Assembly (NCBI GenBank): GCA_963718755.1
Contig: OY970376.1
Location: forward strand, 1,984,001 to 2,048,000
DNA from: VRUE01 sp963718755
GTDB taxonomy: Bacteria > Actinomycetota > Thermoleophilia > Solirubrobacterales > 70-9
Reading direction: 5' to 3'
DNA length: 64,000 nt
The notes below the pieces were generated by a model that saw only the letters and a program-made list of their open reading frames with translations, was not told the DNA's origin and made no database searches. This document shows positions 39,828 to 48,195 of the stretch, in pieces. A program made the position numbers and the translations under genes. How positions within the stretch are numbered: the first letter of the stretch is position 1; the number at the start of each line of letters is the position of its first letter.

Positions 39828-40141
39828 GCGACGGCGCCAGTATTCCCTGCGTGCACGGGCATGTGCGTACCCGAGTCCACCCTCTCCCCAAGCATGACGC
39901 ACGCCCACGCTACTGGCTCGCGCGGAGGCACGCAATGCGCTGCGGCGCCGTCCAACACGCCCTTAATCAACGTCCCGCCCGTATGCATCGAACCGGGAGG
40001 ATTTCAGCCCACCCGGATGCGCTCGTTAAGAACCTGTTTCAACCCGCGAGCGCAGAATCTTTAAGGTGTCCCCGTGAGTGCGGAGCGACCAATCGTGCAT
40101 CTCTGGTTCTTCGCGCCGGGAGCGAAGCAGGAACATTCGTG
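39828..40141. other. divergent intergenic region with repeat C
   Basis: 314 bases between the cell-wall hydrolase and the coiled-coil gene. The right third is repeat family C (40074-40128). The rest has no coding signal that I trust; it must hold the promoters of both genes. Confidence 0.45.
40074..40128 (+). repeat. family C 55-bp repeat, copy C1
   Basis: 50 of 55 bases match 52827-52881. It contains a CTTCGC/GCGAAG stem around GCCGGGA. It ends 13 bases before the ATG of the coiled-coil gene, so it forms most of that gene's 5' leader. Confidence 0.85.
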
Positions 40142-40498
40142 ATGAGCGCCGAGAACGACTACAAAGACGACCAGGACGGGCTTCGAGCCCGCAGCGAGCA
40201 GGCGATCGGCGAGATCGCGCAGGCCCTGCTCGACAGCCAGGTGCTGGAGAACGCCGTCGCCGCGGCATTCGGCGCCCGCGAGAAGGCGCTGGAGGCCCAG
40301 CACGCGGCGATGACGGCCCTCAATCTACCCTCCGCCGGAGACCTCGAGCGGCTCGAGCGCCGCCTGCGCTCGCTCTCGCAGCGCCTCGACGAGGTAGAGG
40401 ACGAGATCGACAGGGTGGCCAGGGAGATCGGCGGCGTGCGGCGTCAACTTGCCGCGGATCGCCGAGCCGCTGAGGCCGAGGGCGACCCGCAGAGCTAA
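40142..40498 (+). CDS. small coiled-coil protein (118 aa), phasin-like layout
   Basis: Begins MSAENDYKDDQDGLRARSEQ. Most of the length is helical heptad sequence (AREKALEAQHAAMTALN, RLERRLRSLSQRLDEVEDEID) with a helix break at NLPSAGDLE. This layout is common to phasins and other polyhydroxyalkanoate- or envelope-associated coiled coils in actinobacteria, but family membership is not proven. Its leader is repeat C copy C1. It is convergent with the nucleoside phosphorylase gene, two bases apart. Confidence 0.7.
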   Translation: MSAENDYKDDQDGLRARSEQAIGEIAQALLDSQVLENAVAAAFGAREKALEAQHAAMTALNLPSAGDLERLERRLRSLSQRLDEVEDEIDRVAREIGGVRRQLAADRRAAEAEGDPQS

Positions 40499-40500
40499 CT

Positions 40501-41187
40501 CTAACCTTCGACTTGAGGGTTAGATAAGGCTTTCGCCGCGGCTTGCGCCGCGCGCACCGAGGCTCGCTCGAGCGACTCGTCTTCGAGCACCTCGTCCTCG
40601 ACTTTGCTGACGACCAGGACAGCGGCGACCGCCATTTCCAGCTCGGCGCCGCGGCTGAAAACAGCCACCGTCTGCATGTCCGCTGCGACGACCTCCGCCG
40701 GGACGGAGGCTGGATCGCCGCGCAGGGTGTCGAGGCTCGCCACCGGAGCCACCCTTGCCTCGCCGGCCAGCTTGTCTGCCAGCCGTCCATGCAGCTCTCG
40801 GTCGGGGGGCACAACCGCTCCGGGTGCATGGCCGAAGGATGCGGCGCTCCCGACCGCGGCCACTGCCTCGGTTGGCAACAGCAGCTCGCCGAGCTCGGCG
40901 AGCCCCGGGATGGCCGAGCAGGTCCCGACCCTGATCGCCCGCCGAACTCCCAGCTTGCTCAGGTCGGCGAGGACGATGGCGGCGCTGGGGCCGCCCATTC
41001 CGGTCGCCTGGACGGTCAGCTCAAGGCCGCTCGGCGTCCTGCCCGAGTACCCCCACAGGCCGCGGGCGTGATTGCTCATCTTCGGCTTCTCGAGCAGCTC
41101 CTGGGCGAGCAAGAGGGATCGTCCGGGGTCGCCGACCAGGATCGCGTTGCTCGCCAGGGGCGCCGTTGGCCTCAGCCGGGAGGGCAT
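40501..41187 (-). CDS. purine nucleoside/uridine phosphorylase family protein
   Basis: A 228-residue NP-1 family enzyme: N-terminal RPTAPLASNAILVGDPGRSL phosphate-binding block, KMSNHARGLWGYSG, TGMGGPSAAIVLADL, IRVGTCSAIPGL, then VAADMQTVAVFS (usually EMExAA; here AADMQ with Met and Thr), and VSKVED. It would cleave a nucleoside with phosphate. It starts at ATG 41187, inside the last 167 bases of the EfeU gene in another frame; since the conserved N-terminal block starts there, the overlap looks real. Confidence 0.82.
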   Translation of the reverse strand: MPSRLRPTAPLASNAILVGDPGRSLLLAQELLEKPKMSNHARGLWGYSGRTPSGLELTVQATGMGGPSAAIVLADLSKLGVRRAIRVGTCSAIPGLAELGELLLPTEAVAAVGSAASFGHAPGAVVPPDRELHGRLADKLAGEARVAPVASLDTLRGDPASVPAEVVAADMQTVAVFSRGAELEMAVAAVLVVSKVEDEVLEDESLERASVRAAQAAAKALSNPQVEG

Positions 41188-43525
41188 CGCCGGAGCCTAC
41201 GTTGGCTGCGATCGCCTTGCGCAGGTCCCGCTTGCGCATCCACTCGGCGGCGAAATAGCTGCCGATCACGAAGACGAGCGCCAGCGCCTGCGCGACCAGG
41301 GTCTCGACCGTGGGGTAGACGCCGAGCCACGTACCCAGCCAGAGCGGGAATTCGATGTCGAGCGGGTGGATCGGCAGCCAGCCGACCCCCTGCATCGTGC
41401 GCGCCGTGTTGCCGACCAGGACGACGAGGACCAGGGCGATCAGCATCCCGGTCACGACCAGCATCTTCTTATAAGGGAGCTTGCGCTCGAGCGCGAAGGT
41501 GACGGCGCCGACCACGGCGGTGATCGCCAGCCCGAGCGAGACGCCGGCGAGGACGACCCCGGTGCCGGAGCTGAGCTGCAGCGCCTGCAGGAAGAGCACG
41601 GTCTCAAAGCCCTCGCGGAAAACGCTGGTGAAGCCGAGGACGTAGAGGCCGGCCACGGTCGCCGCGCCCGCCCCGGTGGCCAGTGCGGCGCCGGTCAGCG
41701 CCTTTCCGCGGTCGCGATGCCCTTTGATCCACTCGGTCCAGTAGACGCGGTGGAAGAACCAGTTCATGACCAATAAGAGGACCCCGATGGCGACAACGCC
41801 GACCGCGGCCTCGAGTTTCTCGCCGTACTGGGAGAGCGAGTCGAGCAGCAGCAGCGCCAGCAGGAACATCACCATGCTCGCCGGCAGGGCGAGCAGCGCG
41901 CCGCGGTAGACCGGTTTGCGCAGCGGCGCCCGCGGGCCGATCATGCTGGCGGTGATCGCGGCCAGGATCAGGATTGCCTCGAGGCCCTCGCGGAAGACGA
42001 TCAGCGCCGAGTTGACGATCACCGTCGTGGCGCTGGCCCCGTCGCCGGTCAGGGCACGGGCGTCGGCGAGCTCTTCATCGAGGTCGAGCCTCGTTTCGCG
42101 GATCTCCGGCACCGGCGCCTTGTCTGCGACCAGGGAGGCGAGGCCGGGGTTGCCGTCGGCGCCGTACCAGATCAGTCCCTCGATCTTCAGCGCCAGCTGC
42201 GGGTCGAAGGCGCGCAGCTTCAGCTCCGGGCCGAACTCGAAGAACCCGTAGGCCGCCAGCCGCGCCTGCTCGGCGGCACCGTACTGTCCCGCCCCCGCCG
42301 CTGCTTCGAGCTGGTCGAGGGAGATGTCGACGAGTTCGTAGTCGGCTTCTTCGCCTGGTTCGGTCCACTCCTGCGGCGCCGCGCCTTCGAAGGCCTCGGC
42401 GGCGCGGTCACGCGCCGCGTCGAGCTCCTCCTGCGCCGCCACGGCGCCACCCTGTTGGGCTGCGTCGACGTCCTCGCGCAGTTCCGCGTAGGCGGCTTTG
42501 ATCGTTGCCACCGCTGCTGGATCGCGGTCGAGCAGAGCCGGTTCGAGGTCGGCGAAGGCGGTTTCGACCCCGTCCATAAAGGCCACCGCCTCCTGGATCT
42601 CGAAGGGGATCGTTACGCGGCCGTCGGCGGTGCCCTTGTCGAACTCTTTCGGCACCAGATCCTGGAAGCGGGTCAGCTGGGCGGCCCGGTTGACCTGCTC
42701 GTCTTCGGTCAGGGGGGCTGCGGTGAAGCCCTCGAGGTCCGCTTCGACTTTGCGGCGGGCGGATTCGAAAGCGGCGCGATTCCCGGCTGCCGCAGCGGCG
42801 GCGAGGCGGTCGAAGTCGGCGCTGGTCGCGCGCCGCTCAGCCGCGCTCTGTTGCTCTTCGTACTCGGGCGACAGCGCCAGCCAGTAGCCGCGCGCGATCG
42901 CCGCCGTTTCGGCGAGGCGGCCGTCGAAGCTTCGTTCGGCCGCCTGCGCCGCTTCGTCAAGGTTGCTGACGAGGCGGGCTTGGAAGGCGTCGAGGAGGTC
43001 CTTTTCGATCTTGACGACGACTTCGGCGGGCGTGATCTCCTGCGTGGAAAGTTCGCCGACCGCCGTGGTCGCATCGACCCCGGGCCGGGTGAAACGGGTG
43101 GCCTGGCGGAAGTCGCGGATCTGCAACCACGCCCGAGCTTCCGCTGCGTCCCCTCGTCGCGCTGCTGCCACCGTGACGGCGAAGGCGCCGCGCCGCAGGG
43201 CGGCGACGACACGGCCGCGCGCCGCCGCCAGCGACGCTTCGTCCAGCTGCGCCGCGGCCCGCCTGGCAGCCGCTAGCGACGCCTCGATTTCAGCGAGCTC
43301 GCTACTCGCATGGCGGGCGAGTCCGGCGCGCAGCGGCCCGGCCAGGCGCGCTTCCGCGGCATCGACCGAGTCGCCGGTCCGTTCGCCGAAGAGCAGCTGC
43401 GTCTGCGCCTCGAAGAGATTGGTGCGGATCGCGTCAGCGGCCTGCCAGGGAGGCTCGGCGCTGGCAGGGGCCGCCGCAAGCAGGGCCGCTACGAGGACGG
43501 CGAGGATTGCGACGGCCCGTCCCAA
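41021..43525 (-). CDS. efeU: FTR1-family iron permease EfeU with large N-terminal exoplasmic region
   Basis: An 834-residue protein: signal peptide (AVLVAALLAAAPASAE), ~470 residues of helical extracytoplasmic sequence, then the FTR1 permease (residues ~500-780) with two iron-binding REGLE-type motifs, REGLE (512-516) and REGFE (637-641), each in a membrane helix. It would import ferric iron delivered by EfeO. TTG 43525 is the start, one base after the efeO stop with an AGGAAGG ribosome site inside efeO. The last ~55 residues are low-complexity and overlap the next gene. No efeB is in the window. Confidence 0.9.
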   Translation of the reverse strand: MGRAVAILAVLVAALLAAAPASAEPPWQAADAIRTNLFEAQTQLLFGERTGDSVDAAEARLAGPLRAGLARHASSELAEIEASLAAARRAAAQLDEASLAAARGRVVAALRRGAFAVTVAAARRGDAAEARAWLQIRDFRQATRFTRPGVDATTAVGELSTQEITPAEVVVKIEKDLLDAFQARLVSNLDEAAQAAERSFDGRLAETAAIARGYWLALSPEYEEQQSAAERRATSADFDRLAAAAAAGNRAAFESARRKVEADLEGFTAAPLTEDEQVNRAAQLTRFQDLVPKEFDKGTADGRVTIPFEIQEAVAFMDGVETAFADLEPALLDRDPAAVATIKAAYAELREDVDAAQQGGAVAAQEELDAARDRAAEAFEGAAPQEWTEPGEEADYELVDISLDQLEAAAGAGQYGAAEQARLAAYGFFEFGPELKLRAFDPQLALKIEGLIWYGADGNPGLASLVADKAPVPEIRETRLDLDEELADARALTGDGASATTVIVNSALIVFREGLEAILILAAITASMIGPRAPLRKPVYRGALLALPASMVMFLLALLLLDSLSQYGEKLEAAVGVVAIGVLLLVMNWFFHRVYWTEWIKGHRDRGKALTGAALATGAGAATVAGLYVLGFTSVFREGFETVLFLQALQLSSGTGVVLAGVSLGLAITAVVGAVTFALERKLPYKKMLVVTGMLIALVLVVLVGNTARTMQGVGWLPIHPLDIEFPLWLGTWLGVYPTVETLVAQALALVFVIGSYFAAEWMRKRDLRKAIAANVGSGDALPAEANGAPGEQRDPGRRPRTIPLARPGAAREAEDEQSRPRPVGVLGQDAERP

Positions 43526-43526
43526 G

Positions 43527-44624
43527 CTAGCCTTCCTGCAGCTCCACTTCGAGCTGTTTCGCGGCCTGCGTCACCTGGCCGGCGATTGCCTCGGCCTGCG
43601 CCTGCGCCTGGGCGCCCAGCGCGTCGGCCTGCTTGGCGTTGAACTGCTCGCCGTCTGCCTCGCGGTCGCGCAGTTCGGCGGCGAAGTCGACCAGGCTCTT
43701 CAGCTCCTGGCGCGTCTGCTTGGCCTGCTGCGCGTTCTCCTTCGCGATCGTCGGTTCGATCCCGTCGTAGGTGACGAGGATGCCGCCGAGGATGTCGGCG
43801 ATGTCCTGCAGGCGCGAGGCGGCTACGAAGGCCTGTTCGCTGGCCCCTTCGCCAGCGACAAAGCGCGAGTTCTTCCAGGCCTCGAAGTACTCGCTCATCG
43901 TCGGCGTCATCACGACGATCGAGGTGAGCGCATCGGACGCCGTCGGCTCGAACTCCTGGGCGTCTTCGTCGAGGCTTTCCGCCTGGGCGAGGAATTCGTC
44001 GAGCGTCGCCTTGTAGACGTCGGCGTCGGGCAGGCCCTCGCCGAACTCGACCTTGCCGTCGCCGTTGACGTCGGGCTCGGTGCCCTTCGCCTGCAGCTCA
44101 GGATTGGTCCCGTAGAGCGCGGTCTCGGTGAGGAAGAACAGGTTGCCGGGCTGTTTCAGCTTCTCGCCCTGCGGGGTCGTGAGGGTGAAGGAGACCGCGT
44201 CTTCTGGAGTGGAGGCGTCCGAGCCGGCGTCGATGTCGACGTCGTAATGGGCCAGGCGCGGCACGCCGGCGACGATTCCCTCCATCTCCTCGTACGCCGG
44301 GTTGGCAGCGACGAAGGCGTCCTTCGAATCGTTGAGGAGCTGCTCGACTTCATCGCCGTGCTCGGAGAGCAGGCGGTCGTAGTCGAAGTTGACCGACTCG
44401 GCCAGTTCGTAGTACTCGTCGGCGTTGGCTTGCAGCTCTTCGACGTGCTCGACCAGTTCGGCCGAGTGGTCGGTCAGGTAGCCCTTGACCGGCGCGAGCT
44501 GGGCGCTGCCGGATGCGGCCGTAGTTTCGCCCTCGTCATCGCTGTCGCCACAGCCGGCGACGAGCGACGCGCTCAATGCCAGGGCGGTGAACCGGACCGC
44601 GAACTTCGACCTGAACTTCCTCAA
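43527..44624 (-). CDS. efeO: EfeO/imelysin-like iron-binding lipoprotein
   Basis: A 365-residue lipoprotein: lipobox LVAGC with Cys25, acidic Asp/Glu linker, and a helical M75/imelysin-like body (HSAELVEHVEELQANADEYY, GVPRLAHYDVDID, RLQDIADILGGILVTYDGI). EfeO captures Fe for EfeU. The expected GxHxxE iron motif appears as LAHYDVDID, so metal ligation may differ. TTG 44624 is chosen because GAGGAGG lies eight bases upstream; a DtxR-like box at 44641-44659 lies directly beyond. Confidence 0.85.
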   Translation of the reverse strand: MRKFRSKFAVRFTALALSASLVAGCGDSDDEGETTAASGSAQLAPVKGYLTDHSAELVEHVEELQANADEYYELAESVNFDYDRLLSEHGDEVEQLLNDSKDAFVAANPAYEEMEGIVAGVPRLAHYDVDIDAGSDASTPEDAVSFTLTTPQGEKLKQPGNLFFLTETALYGTNPELQAKGTEPDVNGDGKVEFGEGLPDADVYKATLDEFLAQAESLDEDAQEFEPTASDALTSIVVMTPTMSEYFEAWKNSRFVAGEGASEQAFVAASRLQDIADILGGILVTYDGIEPTIAKENAQQAKQTRQELKSLVDFAAELRDREADGEQFNAKQADALGAQAQAQAEAIAGQVTQAAKQLEVELQEG

Positions 44625-44640
44625 TTCGGTGCCTCCTCGA

Positions 44641-44659
44641 TTAGGGGAGCCTACTTAGG
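44641..44659 (-). promoter_or_regulatory. DtxR/IdeR-like iron box upstream of efeO-efeU
   Basis: TTAGGGGAGCCTACTTAGG fits the actinobacterial DtxR/IdeR consensus TTAGGTTAGGCTAACCTAA in the left half and centre. A second, shifted half (CTCCCTAA) follows at 44661-44668. It lies 17 bases upstream of the efeO start, just before the ribosome site, where a bound repressor would block transcription when iron is plentiful. Confidence 0.65.
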
Positions 44660-44892
44660 ACTCCCTAAATACATGCCGTTTGGGCACCCTAACGAAATCC
44701 GATCGCAGAGGTCGGGCATAGAGACCGCCCTACAGCGCGGTTCCTGCCACTCGTGAGAGATGGGCCTCCCAGATTTCCTCCAGAAGTCCAAACACAGCCC
44801 GGGGGCCCGTCCATACCTTGGGATCGCAATCGCAAAACACAACCGCGACCGCCGTTGCCGTGTGCTCGGCGGGCTAGGAGGGACGTTCAGAG

Positions 44893-46395
44893 ATGAGAAA
44901 GAGGATTGGCCTCGCCGTCATGCTTGCGGCGCTTGCCTCCCTGGTGCTGCCGGGGACGGCCTTCGCGCAGCTGGCCGAACTCGAGACGACCGTCGCGGAA
45001 AAGTCAATCGAGCTGGACATGGTCTGGGTCGCTGTGGCGACCGCCCTGGTCTTCCTGATGCAGGCCGGGTTCATGTTCCTCGAGATCGGCTTCTCCAGAC
45101 AGAAGAACGCAGGTACGGGGGTCGCCAAGATCCTCGTCAACCTCGCGATCGTGACGATCGCCTGGTGGGCGATCGGCTACGGAGTGGCCGAAGGAGGCGG
45201 CAACGACTTCTTCGGGACCAGCGGCTTCTTCTTCCACTTCGATCAGACGATCGGGCAGGGCGAAGAAGCGTTCAACGTGGCTGGCTCCGACGCGATGCTG
45301 ATGCTCTACGGGCTCGCCTTCTGCGCCGTCTCGTTGGCGATCGTCTGGGGTACGACCCTGGAGCGGATCAAGTTCGGCGCCTACGTCATCTACGCGATCG
45401 TCTTCGGCGCTGTGATCTACCCACTGGTCGCGCATGCGGTCTGGGGTGGAGGCCTGCTCTCCGACATTGGCGGCAAGCCGGTGATGGACTTCGCCGGCTC
45501 CTCGGTGGTCCACCTGACCGGTGCTGTCGGCGCTCTGGCGGCGCTGCTGTTGCTCGGCGCTCGCAAAGGCAAATACGACGCCGATGGCAAACCGCGGGCG
45601 ATCCCTGGCCACTCGATGCCGCTGGTCGGCCTCGGCGTGATCATCCTCTGGATCGGCTGGTTCGGTTTCAACGGAGGCTCGACCTTCGAAACCGCCGGCT
45701 CGTTTTTCGGTGAGGTGATGTTGAACACCCAGCTCGCCGCCGCCGCCGGAGTAATCGGTGCCTCGCTTGCCGTCTACATGAAAAGCCGCACGCTCGACGT
45801 CGGTATGGCCGGCAACGGCGCGATCGCCGGTTTGGTCGGTGTCACCGCCCCGTCGGGCTTCGTCGAGTACTGGGCAGCGCCGGTCATCGGCTTCATCGGC
45901 GGCCTGATCGTCGTCTACGCGGTGCTGGCGATCGAGAAGTTCCTCGACGACCCGGTCGGCGCGCTTTCGGCGCACGGCCTGGCCGGTATCTGGGGCACCC
46001 TCGCGGTCGGCATCTTCGCCTCGCCGCGATTGATAGTCGAAGGGGCGGCACCGGGCGTTTGGTACTCGCTCTTCGACGATGTGCCATTCAGCTCAACGGT
46101 CGGGCAGCTTGCCGTCCAGGGCTGCGCGGTGTTATTCACCTTCGTCGTCGTCTTCGCGATCTCGTTTGCGACCTTTGCCCTGATCAAGGCAACGATCGGG
46201 TTGCGGGTCTCCGACGAGGAGGAGGAAGCCGGCCTCGACATCAGCTCGCACGGCATGTACGGATACCCGGAGCAGTTCATCCCGCAACCGGAGTACTCGA
46301 CCGGGTTGCCAAACACGATCGGCGGTGGGTCCGGGGCATCGGTACCGGCTGCCGCACCCGCCCAGATGACCGCGACCGCGACCGAGTCGCGTTAG
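44893..46395 (+). CDS. amtB: ammonium transporter AmtB
   Basis: A 500-residue Amt/Rh channel with a cleavable signal peptide (ASLVLPGTAFA) and eleven helices. Twin pore histidines are in SVVHLTGAVGALAAL and SAHGLAGIWG; GFNGGSTFE and GNGAIAGLVGVTAP are family blocks. The C-terminal cytoplasmic tail keeps the EEAGLDISSHGMYGYPE segment that contacts PII. A good ribosome site (AGGAGGGA) precedes the ATG. The PII gene follows 13 bases later, the usual amtB-glnK pair. Confidence 0.96.
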   Translation: MRKRIGLAVMLAALASLVLPGTAFAQLAELETTVAEKSIELDMVWVAVATALVFLMQAGFMFLEIGFSRQKNAGTGVAKILVNLAIVTIAWWAIGYGVAEGGGNDFFGTSGFFFHFDQTIGQGEEAFNVAGSDAMLMLYGLAFCAVSLAIVWGTTLERIKFGAYVIYAIVFGAVIYPLVAHAVWGGGLLSDIGGKPVMDFAGSSVVHLTGAVGALAALLLLGARKGKYDADGKPRAIPGHSMPLVGLGVIILWIGWFGFNGGSTFETAGSFFGEVMLNTQLAAAAGVIGASLAVYMKSRTLDVGMAGNGAIAGLVGVTAPSGFVEYWAAPVIGFIGGLIVVYAVLAIEKFLDDPVGALSAHGLAGIWGTLAVGIFASPRLIVEGAAPGVWYSLFDDVPFSSTVGQLAVQGCAVLFTFVVVFAISFATFALIKATIGLRVSDEEEEAGLDISSHGMYGYPEQFIPQPEYSTGLPNTIGGGSGASVPAAAPAQMTATATESR

Positions 46396-46408
46396 GAGGG
46401 TTGAGCGC

Positions 46409-46777
46409 ATGAAAAAAATAGAGGCGTTCATCCGCCACGAGGCATTCGAGCCGATCAGGGCCGAACTGCTCGACAAGGGATTCCCGTCCCTGTCGATCGT
46501 CGAGGCCAAGGGATCGGGCAGGCAGAAGGGGATAGTCGAGAAATACCGCGGCTCGACCCTGACCGTCAACGTCCGGCCCAAACTGAAGCTCGAGGTCGTG
46601 GTCGAGGACAAAGACAAAGCACTCGTCGTCGAGACGATCCTCAAGCACGCCCGCACGGGTGAGGTCGGCGACGGCAAGATCTTCGTCCTGCCGGTGGAGG
46701 AAGCGATTCGCATCCGCACCGGCGAGGGTGGAGAGGAGGTCCTGCAGGCGCACTCTGAAGAGGAGATTCCCGCCTGA
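46409..46777 (+). CDS. PII nitrogen-regulatory protein, T-loop lacks Tyr51
   Basis: A 122-residue PII protein: KKIEAFIRHEAFEPIRAEL, GSGRQKG, B-loop RTGEVGDGKIFV, C-loop region RIRTGE. It should bind ATP/ADP and 2-oxoglutarate and gate AmtB. In the T-loop, YRGAEYxxDF of GlnB/GlnK is YRGSTLTVNV: Tyr46 is kept but Tyr51, the uridylylation/adenylylation site, is Leu. Covalent regulation at that site is therefore excluded. It starts 13 bases after amtB. A GGTTAGGAGGG region gives the ribosome site. Confidence 0.93.
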   Translation: MKKIEAFIRHEAFEPIRAELLDKGFPSLSIVEAKGSGRQKGIVEKYRGSTLTVNVRPKLKLEVVVEDKDKALVVETILKHARTGEVGDGKIFVLPVEEAIRIRTGEGGEEVLQAHSEEEIPA

Positions 46778-46810
46778 GCGACGTTCGGATCAATCAGTGG
46801 AGCCCCTGCC

Positions 46811-46921
46811 GGCCTGTCCCGGTAGGGGTTCCACTTAACTTTTTTTGAAGACAGCCGACAGCCGTCCGAGGTTGTGGCCGCAAAAAAAGTACAAGACGTT
46901 TCACCCCTACCGGGACAGGCC
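46811..46921 (+). repeat. family B long hairpin element, copy B2
   Basis: 111 bp with an 18-bp perfect terminal stem (GGCCTGTCCCGGTAGGGG and its complement), the conserved TCCACTTAA / TACAAGACGTTTC internal loop, and the CTTTTTTTG/CAAAAAAAG stem. Sixteen bases at its left edge (46796-46811) match the reverse-orientation end of copy B4, suggesting a remnant of a second element. Confidence 0.92.
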
Positions 46922-46992
46922 TCCCGGGCTCTCGGTAAAGGACCAAGGTCGATGCGGCTCGTCAGCTTGGATGGCTAGCCTCGACTGCTCCT

Positions 46993-48186
46993 ATGGCTGA
47001 CGAGCGGATTTCTTTGGCTGAGGCTTCGCGTCGCTCCGGCGTTTCCACGAGCACGCTCAAACGATGGGCTGAAGAGAAGGTTGTGCCGGTGCGGCGGGGG
47101 CGGTGGACTGCTGCGGCTGCGGCGCAGGCCCGGGTCGTGGCGCGGATGCGCGAGCGCGGGCACTCGCTGGAGGAGCTGAAGCGGGCGGGTCGCGAGGGCC
47201 GGCTCGCCTTCGGCTTCGTCGAGGATCTCCTGCCCGGCGCCGAGGAGGAGGAGGAGGTGACGGTGGAGGAGGTCGCGCGGGAGACCGGGCTCGAGCCGGA
47301 GCTGATCGAGCGCATCCTCGTCATTCTCGGCACGCCCTTGGGTCGCGAGCGGCGGCTCAGCCCGGAGGACGTCAAAGCGCTGCGTCACTGCGCCCGCGTC
47401 CTGGCCGCCGGCTTCCCCCTCGTTGCCTTCCTGCAGCTTGTGCGTGTTTACGTGCAGTCGATGCGACGGATCGCCGACGCCGAGGTGCGCCTCTTCCATC
47501 TCTACGTGCACGAGCCGATGATCCGCGACGCACTGCCGGAGCTCGAGATCGCCGAGGAGATGGGCGAGCTGGCCGCCGACATCCTGCCCCTGGCAGCGCC
47601 TCTGACCGACTACCTCCATACCCGCTACCTGCGCTACTTCACCGAACAGGACGTGGTCGGCCACATGGAGACCGACCTGGACCCGGCCGCGCCCCACCTC
47701 GGCCAGGTCCCGGTGACCCTCTGCTTCATCGACCTCACCGGCTTCACCCGCTACACCGAGGAAGAGGGAGACCTGGAGGCCCTCGACGTGGTCGAGAACT
47801 TCGTCGAAACGGTAGAGGCGACCCTGCCGCCGGAGGCGATGGTGGTGAAGACGATCGGCGACGAGGTGATGGTCGTCTCCCCGGATCCCGCCTCGCTGAC
47901 CGAGTGGGCGGTCGGCTTGCTCGATCGCTTCCCCGAGCGGCCGCGGCCGCGGGTTGGGATCCATTACGCAAACGCCGTCTATCGCGACGGCGACTACTTC
48001 GGCACCCACGTCAACCTTGTCCACCGCGTGGCCGACCGCGCCCAGGCGGGCGAGGTCCTGGTCACCGACAGCGTCACCGGATCGCTCGAGGAACGCGGCC
48101 TTGCCTGCGAGGCGATCGGCGAGGTGAATCTGAAGGGATTCCCCGTGGCGACCCCTCTTTACATCGTGCGGCGTGCCCTTGATTGA
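46993..48186 (+). CDS. class III adenylate/guanylate cyclase with MerR-type HTH
   Basis: A 397-residue fusion: N-terminal MerR-like helix-turn-helix (ISLAEASRRSGVSTSTLKRW), a helical regulatory segment (~residues 70-230, similar to the pH-sensing regulatory half of Rv1264-type cyclases), and a C-terminal class III cyclase domain with both metal Asp residues (VTLCFIDLTGFTRYTEEEG and VVKTIGDEVMVV) and GTHVNLVHRVADRAQAGEVLVT. It makes cyclic AMP (or cGMP). Residues selecting the base are not obvious. The start is ATG 46993; its stop precedes family B copy B3 by nine bases. Confidence 0.88.
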   Translation: MADERISLAEASRRSGVSTSTLKRWAEEKVVPVRRGRWTAAAAAQARVVARMRERGHSLEELKRAGREGRLAFGFVEDLLPGAEEEEEVTVEEVARETGLEPELIERILVILGTPLGRERRLSPEDVKALRHCARVLAAGFPLVAFLQLVRVYVQSMRRIADAEVRLFHLYVHEPMIRDALPELEIAEEMGELAADILPLAAPLTDYLHTRYLRYFTEQDVVGHMETDLDPAAPHLGQVPVTLCFIDLTGFTRYTEEEGDLEALDVVENFVETVEATLPPEAMVVKTIGDEVMVVSPDPASLTEWAVGLLDRFPERPRPRVGIHYANAVYRDGDYFGTHVNLVHRVADRAQAGEVLVTDSVTGSLEERGLACEAIGEVNLKGFPVATPLYIVRRALD

Positions 48187-48195
48187 CATGGGCTG

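Noticed and set aside
37395..40064. 889-codon open frame on the plus strand
   Set aside because: It is antisense to the cell-wall hydrolase, which has clear domain motifs; high GC produces long antisense frames.
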